A stretch of DNA of 64,000 nucleotides from Desulfuribacillus alkaliarsenatis (GTDB taxonomy: Bacteria > Bacillota > Bacilli > Desulfuribacillales > Desulfuribacillaceae), in the NCBI RefSeq assembly GCF_001730225.1, contig NZ_MIJE01000011.1:62001-126000 (forward strand), read 5' to 3'. A program made the position numbers and the translations under genes. The notes beneath the pieces are model-generated. The model was given only the letters and a program-made list of their open reading frames with translations. It did no database searches and was not told the origin of the DNA. Below are positions 26,240 to 34,352 of this stretch, piece after piece. Within the stretch, counting starts at the first letter, position 1; each line of letters begins with the position of its first letter.

Positions 26240-27523
26240 CTAATTAGATGAATAGGCTACTTCAGCTTCTACTTTTTGTGTTTGTTGGTTCTCTTTTTCA
26301 ATACGTTTAATATCAAGCTGTAATAAAATCGCGACCACAAAGGCGAGCATAATCATACCAGTAAAGATATAAAATACTGGTATATAGCTACCTGTACTTT
26401 CGAATACTCGTGAAACTAACAGAGGTCCAAAAATCCCACCTAGTGACCAAGTGGTTAATAGGTATCCATGGATAGCGCCAAGCTGTTTTACACCAAACAT
26501 GTCACCAATGAATGCAGGTAAATTTGAGAAGCCGCCACCATAGCAACTAACAATGATAAAGATGAATGCTTGGAACATTAAAACGCTAGTAATGTTCGGC
26601 ATCGATATAAACGCGATTAACTGTAAGGTAAAGAAGATTATATATACTGTAGGGCGGCCGATGTAATCTGAAACAGCAGCCCACAGCAGTCGGCCACCTC
26701 CGTTGAAAATACCCATAAGACCAACCATTGTAGCAGCAGCGGCTGCAGATAATCCAACGACCTCTTGCGACATTGGCGATGCTACTGATATCATCATTAT
26801 TCCTGCCGTCGTATTGATAAACATAATTGTCCAGAGCATCCAGAAGCGTCGTGTTTTCACGGCTTCCCTTGCTGTTAATTGAGATAAGTCCTTGATGACA
26901 GCCCTTTTGCCAGATGCGATATCCTGACGCATTCCCTCTGGCATCCAATCCTTAGGTGGCGGAGCAATGTATGAAGCACCAAGAATCATTAATACTAGAT
27001 AACAAGCACCGAGAATATAAAAGGTACTGGATATGCCGACAACATCCATTAAGCGTGCAGCTGCTGGACCAGTTAACAAAGCACCCATACCAAAACCGAG
27101 AACGGCCATTCCTGTAGCTAAACCTCTTCTGTCGGGGAACCACTTAACTAGGGTAGACACAGGAGATATATAACCAATTCCTAAACCTAGGCCACTTGCT
27201 ATCCCGTACATAAAGATAAATAATGGTAAAGAATCAATAGCAATCGCAACTCCAGATCCAGCCTGACCAGCACCGAACAGTAAAGCCGCAATAATTGCTG
27301 ACTTGCGAGGGCCACTGTATTCGACGAACCTACCAAAGAAAGCAGCTGAGAACCCAGCAAGTGCCATCATAATTGTAAAAGACAATGTGATACCAGTCAC
27401 TGACCAGCCCATTGCATCACGAATGGGATTAGTATAAACACTATAAGCATAAGCACCACCGATAGATATATGGATTGATATAGCAGACAGGGCTATAAGC
27501 CATCTGTTCTTATTGGTTTCCAT
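26240..27523 (-). CDS. OFA-family major facilitator transporter
   Basis: 427-residue MFS protein with 12 predicted membrane helices, of the oxalate/formate antiporter group. Family features include SIGGAYAYSVYTNPI in helix 1, GLGLGIGYISPVSTLVKWFPDRRGLATGMAVLGFG across helices 4-5, and the central loop (about 195-225) APPPKDWMPEG. Known members exchange oxalate and formate or carry other monocarboxylates; the substrate here is unknown. ATG at 27523 has AAGGAG upstream on the minus strand. It is convergent with the SLC13 gene (7 bases apart) and divergent from msrB. Confidence 0.88.
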   Translation of the reverse strand: METNKNRWLIALSAISIHISIGGAYAYSVYTNPIRDAMGWSVTGITLSFTIMMALAGFSAAFFGRFVEYSGPRKSAIIAALLFGAGQAGSGVAIAIDSLPLFIFMYGIASGLGLGIGYISPVSTLVKWFPDRRGLATGMAVLGFGMGALLTGPAAARLMDVVGISSTFYILGACYLVLMILGASYIAPPPKDWMPEGMRQDIASGKRAVIKDLSQLTAREAVKTRRFWMLWTIMFINTTAGIMMISVASPMSQEVVGLSAAAAATMVGLMGIFNGGGRLLWAAVSDYIGRPTVYIIFFTLQLIAFISMPNITSVLMFQAFIFIIVSCYGGGFSNLPAFIGDMFGVKQLGAIHGYLLTTWSLGGIFGPLLVSRVFESTGSYIPVFYIFTGMIMLAFVVAILLQLDIKRIEKENQQTQKVEAEVAYSSN

Positions 27524-27555
27524 GTAAACGCTCCTTCAGCTAGAAAATTTAACAT

Positions 27556-27610
27556 ACTGTTATAAGTCAGTAGCATAAAAACAAAAACTGTTATAGTAAA
27601 CAATTATAAC
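27556..27610. promoter_or_regulatory. Repeated ACTGTTATA elements between the OFA gene and msrB
   Basis: ACTGTTATA occurs at 27556-27564 and again at 27587-27595, 31 bases apart. The second copy begins an inverted repeat GTTATA (27590-27595), 9 bases, TATAAC (27605-27610). The 155-base divergent gap must hold both promoters, so these repeats may be a shared operator. The half-sites recall PerR-type TTATAA elements, but the spacing differs from a canonical PerR box. Confidence 0.4.
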
Positions 27611-27678
27611 GTAAAGCTCATAATAAATAAACAGAAAATTTGAAAAAATTGTGAGTAATTATTTAGGGAGGTAGCATT

Positions 27679-28161
27679 ATGGATAAAAAACAAACTGAAG
27701 AAAATAAAGAAAATAAAGAAAATAAAGAAAATAAAGAAAATAAAGAAATTCTAAAACACAGACTGACACCAATTCAGTATTGTGTTACGCAAGAAGATGG
27801 GACGGAACAGCCTTTTAACAACGAGTATTGGAATAATAAACAAGAGGGAATATATGTGGATATTGTTTCAGGGGAACCATTGTTTAGCTCGGTACAGAAA
27901 TATGATTCTGGTACTGGCTGGCCAAGTTTTTGGGGGCCATTATCGCCAGATAATATAACGGAGCATAAAGACAATAAGCTAATCCAGCCAAGGACAGAGG
28001 TTCGAAGTAAAGTAGGAGATTCGCACTTAGGGCATGTATTTGCCGATGGGCCACAGCCCACGGGTCTACGATACTGTATAAATTCTGCAGCATTACGCTT
28101 TATCCCGAATGATAAGCTGGAAGAGGAAGGGTACGGAGAATATAAGTCGTTATTCGAATAA
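27679..28161 (+). CDS. msrB: Peptide-methionine (R)-S-oxide reductase
   Basis: 160-residue MsrB, which repairs methionine-R-sulfoxide in proteins. GTGWPSFW (78-85), [10 protein letters not shown] (116-125) and the catalytic C133 in [11 protein letters not shown] are intact. C35 is in the usual place in [11 protein letters not shown]. The two CxxC zinc pairs of some MsrBs are absent, as in many Bacillota forms. Residues 8-22 are five exact repeats of Glu-Asn-Lys from a 9-base DNA repeat, an odd charged tail ahead of the domain. ATG at 27679 has GGGAGG. No msrA is adjacent. A terminator follows at 28199. Confidence 0.95.
   Translation: MDKKQTEENKENKENKENKENKEILKHRLTPIQYCVTQEDGTEQPFNNEYWNNKQEGIYVDIVSGEPLFSSVQKYDSGTGWPSFWGPLSPDNITEHKDNKLIQPRTEVRSKVGDSHLGHVFADGPQPTGLRYCINSAALRFIPNDKLEEEGYGEYKSLFE
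27700..27744 (+). repeat. Five tandem 9-bp repeats in msrB
   Basis: Five exact copies of GAAAATAAA, each encoding Glu-Asn-Lys, at the start of msrB. The unit is a multiple of three, so copy-number change would alter the length of the tail without breaking the frame. Confidence 0.95.
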
Positions 28162-28198
28162 GTTAGAAATAAGTAGCAGAAATAAATATTATACTGAC

Positions 28199-28227
28199 AA
28201 ACCTACCCATTTTGTGTAGGTTTTTTT
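28199..28227 (+). terminator. Intrinsic terminator after msrB
   Basis: AAACCTAC (28199-28206) pairs with GTAGGTTT (28216-28223), and the T run continues to 28227. Confidence 0.85.
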
Positions 28228-28341
28228 ATGCTCAACAGCCTAAGTACTACCCTTTTTGTGTGTGGTTAAATTTTTACAGGCACCTTAATATGACATTATC
28301 TATTATTGAATTGAAATATTGCAAAGAAGGGGATGTGAACT

Positions 28342-29580
28342 ATGAGAAAAAAGATAGCTTTGTTTATTGTTGTGATAATGCTATTTCAAGTGGTACCACC
28401 TTCGGCGAGCATAGCTAGTGATCAATATGCGTGGGTACTAGTCGAAACCCAGTACAGAATTGGAGGGCAGTGGGAGAACTCACCTTTGGGTAGCTATAAC
28501 CCAACAAATGTACCTTCAGGGTTTAGCAGATACGCAAATCAAGAGCCTAGGAAAGTTGAAATACGCGCTTCAGGGCCTGCTCGAAGTGGGCAGCCGGCTA
28601 TGGATATGCGTGGGATATATACCTGGGGTGCTCCGCAATCACAAATACAACCGAGCGGGACATTTTCAATTACAGCTAATCAGAATGTAGTTAGTAATGT
28701 ACCAGGCTTTTATAACACAAGATTTTCAATGCGCGTTATGATTAATTATCCTACTTCAACGGGACATGTATATCTATCAGGACCAGCTGATTTGCAAGGC
28801 AAAGAATATCGTACCGTAAGCTTTGGTGGACCATCTGCGCACCCGACTTATGAAATGCAAGGATCTGGCTCTGTAACATTCTCTACAGAAGTATGGGCTG
28901 TTGCAAGTGAGGGTACAAGACGTGCAATTACTGTTGAAGTATCTAATGGCAATGAACTCGTACAAGAGCGTTATGTTTATGAATCAAGGTCAGTAAGAGC
29001 TACTGATCGGTTTTCAGACTTAGCTCCAAGTCATTGGGCGTATGAGACTATTATGGAAATGGTAGAGCTAGGTATCCTCAGCGGATATCCAGATGGTACA
29101 TTCCGCCCAAACAACACAGTTACGAGAGCTGAATTTGCTACCATTATGGTAAGGGCATTAGATCTGAACCAAGCCCCAGTAAGAACAGTTACATTTGCAG
29201 ATGTACCAGCAGGCCATTGGGCGCATGGAGTAGTAGAAGCAGCTAAGGAATATCTGACGGGTTATCGAGATGGACGAACAGGACAGTTAACATTTGAGCC
29301 GAATAGTGTTGCCGTCCGTGAAGATGTTGCCGTTGCAATGGTAAAAGCTCAAGGGGTAGGAAATGTCAATCCAAATCTAACTCTATTAAACCAATTTTCT
29401 GATCAAGGGCAGATTTCACCAGCATTACGAAATCATGTAGCTATAGCTGTAGAGTATGGATATATGCGAGGAACAAACATAGGCTTTGAACCGCAGAAGG
29501 CGCTAACAAGGGCAGAAGCCTGTGCATTACTTTCACGGATTATTAAAGAGGCAGGAGATAGAGAAAAAGTTGCAATGTAA
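28342..29580 (+). CDS. Secreted S-layer-homology (SLH) domain protein
   Basis: 412-residue exported protein. The signal peptide ends near residue 25 (VVPPSASIA). An N-terminal region of about 190 residues, rich in G, S, P and Y, is not recognised. Three SLH modules close the protein: FSDLAPSHWAYETI with GYPDGTFRPN (about 224-272), FADVPAGHWAHGVV with TGYRDGRTG (about 284-335), and FSDQGQ with GFEPQKALTRAEACALL (about 353-404). SLH modules bind pyruvylated cell-wall polymer and hold proteins to the wall. ATG at 28342 has AGAAGGGGA. It is the only SLH protein in the window. Confidence 0.92.
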   Translation: MRKKIALFIVVIMLFQVVPPSASIASDQYAWVLVETQYRIGGQWENSPLGSYNPTNVPSGFSRYANQEPRKVEIRASGPARSGQPAMDMRGIYTWGAPQSQIQPSGTFSITANQNVVSNVPGFYNTRFSMRVMINYPTSTGHVYLSGPADLQGKEYRTVSFGGPSAHPTYEMQGSGSVTFSTEVWAVASEGTRRAITVEVSNGNELVQERYVYESRSVRATDRFSDLAPSHWAYETIMEMVELGILSGYPDGTFRPNNTVTRAEFATIMVRALDLNQAPVRTVTFADVPAGHWAHGVVEAAKEYLTGYRDGRTGQLTFEPNSVAVREDVAVAMVKAQGVGNVNPNLTLLNQFSDQGQISPALRNHVAIAVEYGYMRGTNIGFEPQKALTRAEACALLSRIIKEAGDREKVAM

Positions 29581-29620
29581 AGACAAGCAATGTAAAGAGA
29601 TACTGCCAATAGAATGGAAA

Positions 29621-30175
29621 ATGGAAGTTCCGATTTTTAAAAATCGGTTAATATTAAAACAACTAGTTCTAGCAGTGGGTCTACCTTTTATAATAGTTTT
29701 CGCAGCTTTACTAGTTTTGGCTTGGAAAACGAACAATTTCCAGGATGCAAAATATGCGTTTGGGATTATTGGATTGGCGTTTTTTCTAGCAGTAGTGTTG
29801 ATATTAGTAGCTTATCGTGATAAATACTCAGTTAAGTTTAGAATAGATAGAAAAGGAGTTTATTCTTTAACACAGGATAAACAAGCAAAAACAAACAGAA
29901 AAATGCAAGGATTGTTAGCTTTTTTAGGGATAATCAATCTGAATCCAACGGCTGTAGGTATTGCAGTATTAGCACAGACACGTGAGAAAACCTATATACC
30001 ATGGAGGAGGATACGTTCAATTCGTTACTATCCCAAGCAACATACAATTATCATTAGAGGTGGCTGGACTGAGTCAGTTGCCCTGTTCTGTCAGAAAGAT
30101 AGTTATGCTAGAATTAAAGAATTATTAGTGGAAAATAGCAGTTGGTTAACAAAAAATAGCAATACATGCCAATAA
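29621..30175 (+). CDS. Membrane protein with a PH-like domain, function unknown
   Basis: About 184 residues with two closely spaced membrane helices (about 15-40 and 48-68). A cytoplasmic domain follows in which KFRIDRKGVYSL and KTYIPWRRIRSIRYYPKQH have the strand pattern of bacterial PH-like (YcxB/DUF-type) domains. I do not know its function. The frame is open from 29522 inside the SLH gene, but ATG at 29621 just before the first helix is the best start even though its upstream site (AATGGA) is poor. It may be translated after the SLH gene. Its last six codons form the left arm of a terminator. Confidence 0.65.
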   Translation: MEVPIFKNRLILKQLVLAVGLPFIIVFAALLVLAWKTNNFQDAKYAFGIIGLAFFLAVVLILVAYRDKYSVKFRIDRKGVYSLTQDKQAKTNRKMQGLLAFLGIINLNPTAVGIAVLAQTREKTYIPWRRIRSIRYYPKQHTIIIRGGWTESVALFCQKDSYARIKELLVENSSWLTKNSNTCQ

Positions 30176-30200
30176 AATAAGGCATGTATTGCTATTTTTT
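30151..30200 (+). terminator. 20-bp perfect-stem terminator overlapping a gene end
   Basis: AAAAAATAGCAATACATGCC (30151-30170) is fully complementary to 30181-30200 over a 10-base loop, and the right arm ends in TTTTTT. The left arm and part of the loop are the last codons and stop of the membrane protein gene. Confidence 0.92.
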
Positions 30201-30230
30201 CTGTAAAAACATACAAAAGCATAAAAATAA

Positions 30231-30247
30231 TGTGTATAATATACACA
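30231..30247. promoter_or_regulatory. 17-bp palindrome over the LuxR-type gene's -10 box
   Basis: TGTGTATAATATACACA is a perfect odd palindrome with 8-bp arms. TATAAT at 30235-30240 lies inside it, in a good place for the -10 box of the LuxR-type gene. No -35 box is seen at 17 bases, so an activator or autoregulator may act here. Confidence 0.55.
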
Positions 30248-30285
30248 CTTAGATAACGAACGACGAAATGAAAGGGGTGCTTAAC

Positions 30286-31767
30286 TTGATAGCTCTCCTG
30301 CGAAATGATCGGATTAAATTAATTAGCTTTTCTTTGTTCTTCGGTTGGTTATTGGCTGTTCCATTTGAGGGGCAGGTTTTGTATCGGCTATTAGAACTTT
30401 CTGACATTGAAGGGTCTATGCACACTGTGATAGCAGTTTTTGCACACTTTTTAGGCTTAATTGTCAGCGGATTTTTAATTAACAGACAATATGTCGCTAA
30501 AATGACTATGGTTATTGCTACTGTTATTTGTATTTTAGGCAGTTTAGTTTTTTTCCTATCATTTTCTATGCTATGGAATTTAGCTTTGATTAATGTTGCA
30601 TTTTTTTCAGGGATGTTTGTTGCTTGTTGGGGCTGGTTTTTCAAATATTACACCCGTCCAGGACAACGGTTAGCAATTGCTGCTGAGGTATTAATTTGGT
30701 CAAATGTAATGATGATATTTATCAACGTTATAGCTAACAATGTGTCAGCAGTTTTAGCTTTATCGGTCGCGATAGTTGGATTACTTATGGCATTGCTAGT
30801 AACATTTAGTTTGGATGATCAGGAGCGGAGCTCGGAAAAGGTTAATATTGATTTCGACAATATTAACCAAAACAAATCTACAATAGGGTTAAAGCCAATT
30901 GTAATATTAGGGTTATTTATATTTATAATAACAATTAATTCTGGGTTAATGTATCAAGTAGTAAATCCAGCATTCTCACACTTTACGCTGCTTACAAGCT
31001 ATTTCTGGGCACTTCCGTACATATTAGTAATCCTTATTATCAGAAATATAGCCCCTAAGACAAATATGGCGTACATTCTATATGTTGCACTAGCAATGCT
31101 GGGCATATCGTATATTTTATTTATGGTTTTAGATATTTCTATTGCAAGCTATCTTTTGATTAACACGTTCATGTTAGGCGCATTTGGAGTTTTTGATTTG
31201 TTTTGGTGGAGTATTTTAGGAAAATTCCTAGAGCACTATAAGAACCCAATTAAAGTGTGGGGAATTGGTTTGTCGATGAATGTGCTTGGGATTTTAATAG
31301 GTGGATATGTTGGTGCTGTATATGTAGGAGAGGGCGAATATATTCATGCTTCCATTGTAGCCTTAGCTGTAATTTGTACAGCGATATTGATACTCCCTAT
31401 CTTAAACAATCAGCTTGCAAATACTTTAAAAGGACATGTGTTTCTTTATGATTTTGCACCAGATAGGGAAATGGCTAAAGAAATAGCGCTAACTAAGGAA
31501 ATGGCGCTAACTAATGAAAAAGAGATATTACAGGAAAGTAATATGCTAGATTTCAAACAGGACTACAAATTAACAGACAGAGAAATGGAGATTACTGAAT
31601 TACTAGTTCGTGGATATACATATAAAGCAATTGCTAAGACCCTGTTCATTAGTGAAAACACAATGAAATATCATGCGAAAAATATTTATCAAAAATTAAA
31701 CGTAAAAAGCAAAATGGAGTTAATTAGATTATTATCAAGAAACAGTAACAGCGAGAATAAGCAGTAG
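30286..31767 (+). CDS. LuxR-type regulator with multi-pass membrane domain
   Basis: 493-residue protein. About 12 hydrophobic helices occupy the first 390 residues in an MFS-like spacing. A linker with a short repeated segment (near-copies of KEMALT) leads to a C-terminal LuxR helix-turn-helix (about 427-488), seen as LTDREMEITELLVRGYTYK, then IAKTLFISENTMKYHAKNIYQKL. The layout suggests a membrane-bound one-component regulator. The first part may sense or carry a small molecule; no ligand is known. TTG at 30286 has AAAGGGG 8 bases upstream; ATG at 30268 has no site. A terminator follows. Known Eggerthella-type and Clostridium relatives have the same plan. Confidence 0.87.
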   Translation: MIALLRNDRIKLISFSLFFGWLLAVPFEGQVLYRLLELSDIEGSMHTVIAVFAHFLGLIVSGFLINRQYVAKMTMVIATVICILGSLVFFLSFSMLWNLALINVAFFSGMFVACWGWFFKYYTRPGQRLAIAAEVLIWSNVMMIFINVIANNVSAVLALSVAIVGLLMALLVTFSLDDQERSSEKVNIDFDNINQNKSTIGLKPIVILGLFIFIITINSGLMYQVVNPAFSHFTLLTSYFWALPYILVILIIRNIAPKTNMAYILYVALAMLGISYILFMVLDISIASYLLINTFMLGAFGVFDLFWWSILGKFLEHYKNPIKVWGIGLSMNVLGILIGGYVGAVYVGEGEYIHASIVALAVICTAILILPILNNQLANTLKGHVFLYDFAPDREMAKEIALTKEMALTNEKEILQESNMLDFKQDYKLTDREMEITELLVRGYTYKAIAKTLFISENTMKYHAKNIYQKLNVKSKMELIRLLSRNSNSENKQ

Positions 31768-31820
31768 CGTTTAGCAGGCCTACAAAAGAAAAGCTAATGG
31801 TATTAGCAATATATTTATAT

Positions 31821-31855
31821 GGGTGGGATGGTTTTATTAAAATCCCACCCTTTTT
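31821..31855 (+). terminator. Intrinsic terminator after the LuxR-type gene
   Basis: GGGTGGGAT (31821-31829) pairs with ATCCCACCC (31842-31850) and is followed by TTTTT. Confidence 0.92.
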
Positions 31856-31950
31856 GTGTGTGTTGGAATTGATTAAAAATAGATATTGTAACTATAAGCA
31901 CGCAATAAAATTAGTATAAGTCGTTAATCATATATAATGGAGGCAACCTA

Positions 31951-32082
31951 ATGCAGCAAAGCGAAAAGTTACCTAAGCAAGAAATCAAAGAAACGGTCAC
32001 GATTGTACCTAATAAAAAGAATGTTTACCAATTAGTGGCCTGGTCAAAGTGGAGAAAATTGAGAAAGTCAAACAGAATTTAA
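31951..32082 (+). CDS. Small basic protein (43 residues), unknown
   Basis: A short ORF with a strong Shine-Dalgarno: GGAGG at 31939-31943, 7 bases before ATG 31951. The product has a mixed N-terminal half (QQSEKLPKQEIKETVTIV) and a basic, aromatic C-terminal half (LVAWSKWRKLRKSNRI) that could form an amphipathic helix. I do not recognise it. It lies between a terminator and the SDR-like gene, 83 bases before the latter's ATG, so it may be the first gene of that unit or a leader peptide. Comparative evidence would be needed to call it real. Confidence 0.5.
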   Translation: MQQSEKLPKQEIKETVTIVPNKKNVYQLVAWSKWRKLRKSNRI

Positions 32083-32165
32083 TCACTACGAATAGGAATG
32101 AAGTAGATGGTGGAAGGCACCTCCAAATGGGGGTGTTTTATCTAGTTAGAGAAAGGGGCGGCAAA

Positions 32166-32831
32166 ATGGAAAAGAAAAAAGCACTCATTTTAGGAGCTAC
32201 TGGCTTAGTGGGAAATGAATTATTAAAGATTCTTTTAAATTCTAGCGAATACGGAATGGTGATTGCCATAGTCAGACGACCACTAACTATAAACCATCCC
32301 AAGCTCAGAGAAATAGTTAGTGACTTTGAAAATCTTGAAGCTGAGAAGGATTACTTTGCTGTAGACGACGTATTCTGTTGCTTGGGAACAACAATTAAGA
32401 AAGCCAAAACCCAGGAAAAGATGTACAAAATCGATGTAGAGTATCCACTGGAGATTGCAAGGCTAGCAGAATTATGCGGCGCTAAGCACTTTTTGCTTGT
32501 AAGCTCTATGAATGCTAACCCGAATTCGCGAATATTCTATTCCCGTATAAAAGGACAGCTAGAAGAACTATTACAAAGAATTCCTTATGAAAGAATTTCT
32601 ATATTACGCCCATCACTATTGTTAGGAAACCGCAAGGAGCATAGATTTGGTGAAGAGTTGGCTACGAAGCTATATAAAGCTATAAATATAATCTTCAGGA
32701 AGCCAATGCCGAAGCTTGCCATAGAAGCCAGCGTTGTAGCCGAAGCAATGCATCGGATTGCACAAACACAAAAAAAAGAAAGAGTGGCAGTTTATTCTGC
32801 TAGTGCGGTGATGGCGTATGCTATACGATAA
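32166..32831 (+). CDS. NAD(P)-binding SDR-like oxidoreductase
   Basis: 221-residue Rossmann-fold protein of the atypical SDR (HTATIP2-like) group. The dinucleotide-binding LILGATGLVG is at residues 7-16, and the middle has FCCLGTTIKKA and FLLVSSMNA. A Tyr-x-x-x-Lys pair follows in YSRIK. The usual length for the group is about 215. ATG at 32166 has GAAAGGGGCGG upstream; the longer frame to 32049 overlaps the small ORF and has no site. It overlaps the restriction enzyme gene by 14 bases, but that link is probably accidental. The substrate is unknown. Confidence 0.85.
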   Translation: MEKKKALILGATGLVGNELLKILLNSSEYGMVIAIVRRPLTINHPKLREIVSDFENLEAEKDYFAVDDVFCCLGTTIKKAKTQEKMYKIDVEYPLEIARLAELCGAKHFLLVSSMNANPNSRIFYSRIKGQLEELLQRIPYERISILRPSLLLGNRKEHRFGEELATKLYKAINIIFRKPMPKLAIEASVVAEAMHRIAQTQKKERVAVYSASAVMAYAIR

Positions 32832-34230
32832 ATATTGTGAGGAATCAATAATTAAGCATGGGAAAAAGCTTGAATCTAAGACGCTTAAACAGTATTTAGA
32901 TGAAAACCTAAATCCTACAGTGATTGTGAGAAAAAGCTCTGCTTTTAATTCAGGTAAAGGGTCACTGGGGCAGCTTGTTGAAGAACTAGTTTTTGGTTAT
33001 AAAATCAATTCTGCAAAACAAGCCGACTTCCATGATGTGAATATGGAGCTTAAAGTTGTGCCGCTGAAAAGGGTTAGACCCGTGAAAAGCAGTAAATTAG
33101 TCTGCAAGCAGCGAGGCTTAGCAGTCAAAGAACGCATGGTGCTATCAATAATAGATTATATGACAATTGTTAACGAAGATTGGGAAACAAACTCATTAGC
33201 AAGTAAGCTGTCAAAAATATTATTGATTTTTTATATTTATGAAAAAGACGTTAATTTATTAGATTACACCTTTGAATTAGTAGATAAATGGGAGCCATCA
33301 GCTACAGATTTAGCAATTATTAAAAAAGATTGGAATACCATTATCGATAAAATTAAAAATGGGTTAGCACATGAATTATCAGAAGGAGATACTTTTTACT
33401 TGGGTGCAGCTACAAAGGGGGCATCGTCAAAATCATTACGAGCACAGCCATGCTCCCCGGTGCAAGCCATGCAAAGGGCTTTTTCGCTAAAAAGAAGTTA
33501 TGTAGAAAACATTTTTGAAGAATTAATTACTAATCAATCTGAAGAAAATGTAGCAGAAAAACCTATCGATGTAATAATTCATGAGATTATGACGCGCTAT
33601 AAAGGACAGACTGTTGCTGAAATTATAGAAAAGCTAAATATAGAAGTATCAACGGCTAAAAACTGGTTAAATCTTATTTGCAGAAAATTACTTTTAGCAG
33701 AATTAGGCGATACATTTGAATCCTTTGGTCAGATTAAGAAAGCGGGAATAGAGCTAAAAACTATATGCTTACAGATTAATGGCATCCCAAAGGAAGGAAT
33801 GTCATTTGAACAAATTAATTATAGTGAAATAATCAATGAAAGCTGGGATGACTCAAATATTAGAAGTCGCTTTGAGTCCAAAAAGCATTTATGGATAGTC
33901 TTTAAAGCGCAGATACATTACAAGAAACAAAAGGATTTGAGCTTTAAAGATATAATATTTGATCAGTGCATGTTTTGGAACATGCCAGCTAAAGACCTCG
34001 AGGTGGATTATAAAGCACTATGGGAGGATACTGTACAAAAAATAAGGGAAAATGATTTTGATAGCTTCTTAACGTCAAAAGATAATCCAGTAGGCCATAT
34101 AAGACCAAAAGCAAAAAACTCTAAGGATAAAGATATATTTAATGGTGTGCTAGTTCCTAAAAAAGCTTTTTGGTTAAATGCGCGCTATATAGCTAATCAA
34201 ATCGAGAAACATGTAAGTAGAGTTAAATGA
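32818..34230 (+). CDS. Sau3AI/MutH-family type II restriction endonuclease
   Basis: 470-residue enzyme with two MutH-like halves, as in Sau3AI. The N-terminal half has the active site: GSLGQLVEE with E56, then D70 and E77-L-K79 in ADFHDVNMELKV, the same spacing as MutH. The C-terminal half (from about 245) keeps the fold, with FESFGQIKKAGIELKT, but probably serves DNA binding and allostery. Sau3AI cuts before GATC, so GATC is the likely target here, by inference. ATG at 32818 overlaps the end of the SDR-like gene. The cognate methyltransferase starts 122 bases downstream on its own promoter. Confidence 0.9.
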   Translation: MLYDKYCEESIIKHGKKLESKTLKQYLDENLNPTVIVRKSSAFNSGKGSLGQLVEELVFGYKINSAKQADFHDVNMELKVVPLKRVRPVKSSKLVCKQRGLAVKERMVLSIIDYMTIVNEDWETNSLASKLSKILLIFYIYEKDVNLLDYTFELVDKWEPSATDLAIIKKDWNTIIDKIKNGLAHELSEGDTFYLGAATKGASSKSLRAQPCSPVQAMQRAFSLKRSYVENIFEELITNQSEENVAEKPIDVIIHEIMTRYKGQTVAEIIEKLNIEVSTAKNWLNLICRKLLLAELGDTFESFGQIKKAGIELKTICLQINGIPKEGMSFEQINYSEIINESWDDSNIRSRFESKKHLWIVFKAQIHYKKQKDLSFKDIIFDQCMFWNMPAKDLEVDYKALWEDTVQKIRENDFDSFLTSKDNPVGHIRPKAKNSKDKDIFNGVLVPKKAFWLNARYIANQIEKHVSRVK

Positions 34231-34263
34231 AAAATTGGGATTCCTATTTAATAAAAAATACGG

Positions 34264-34323
34264 TTAGTACTTTAATTAAAAATGGGATTAGTACTTATTA
34301 TGGGAGCATTAGTTTGATATAAT
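34264..34323 (+). promoter_or_regulatory. Methyltransferase promoter with TTAGTACTT direct repeats
   Basis: A TATAAT box lies at 34318-34323. TTAGTACTT occurs at 34264-34272 and 34288-34296, 24 bases apart, with the second copy at the -35 position where no good hexamer is present. Repeats here could serve a methylase acting as its own repressor or an unseen controller protein. A separate methylase promoter is common in restriction systems. Confidence 0.5.
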
Positions 34324-34352
34324 ATGTACAAGCTAGATACCTGGAGGTACAT

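Noticed and set aside
29522-29620. Longer N-terminus for the PH-like membrane protein
   Set aside because: It would overlap the SLH gene by 59 bases and has no ribosome site.
34231-34352. Controller (C) protein gene for the Sau3AI-like system
   Set aside because: The 122-base gap has no ORF of sufficient length and no helix-turn-helix coding.
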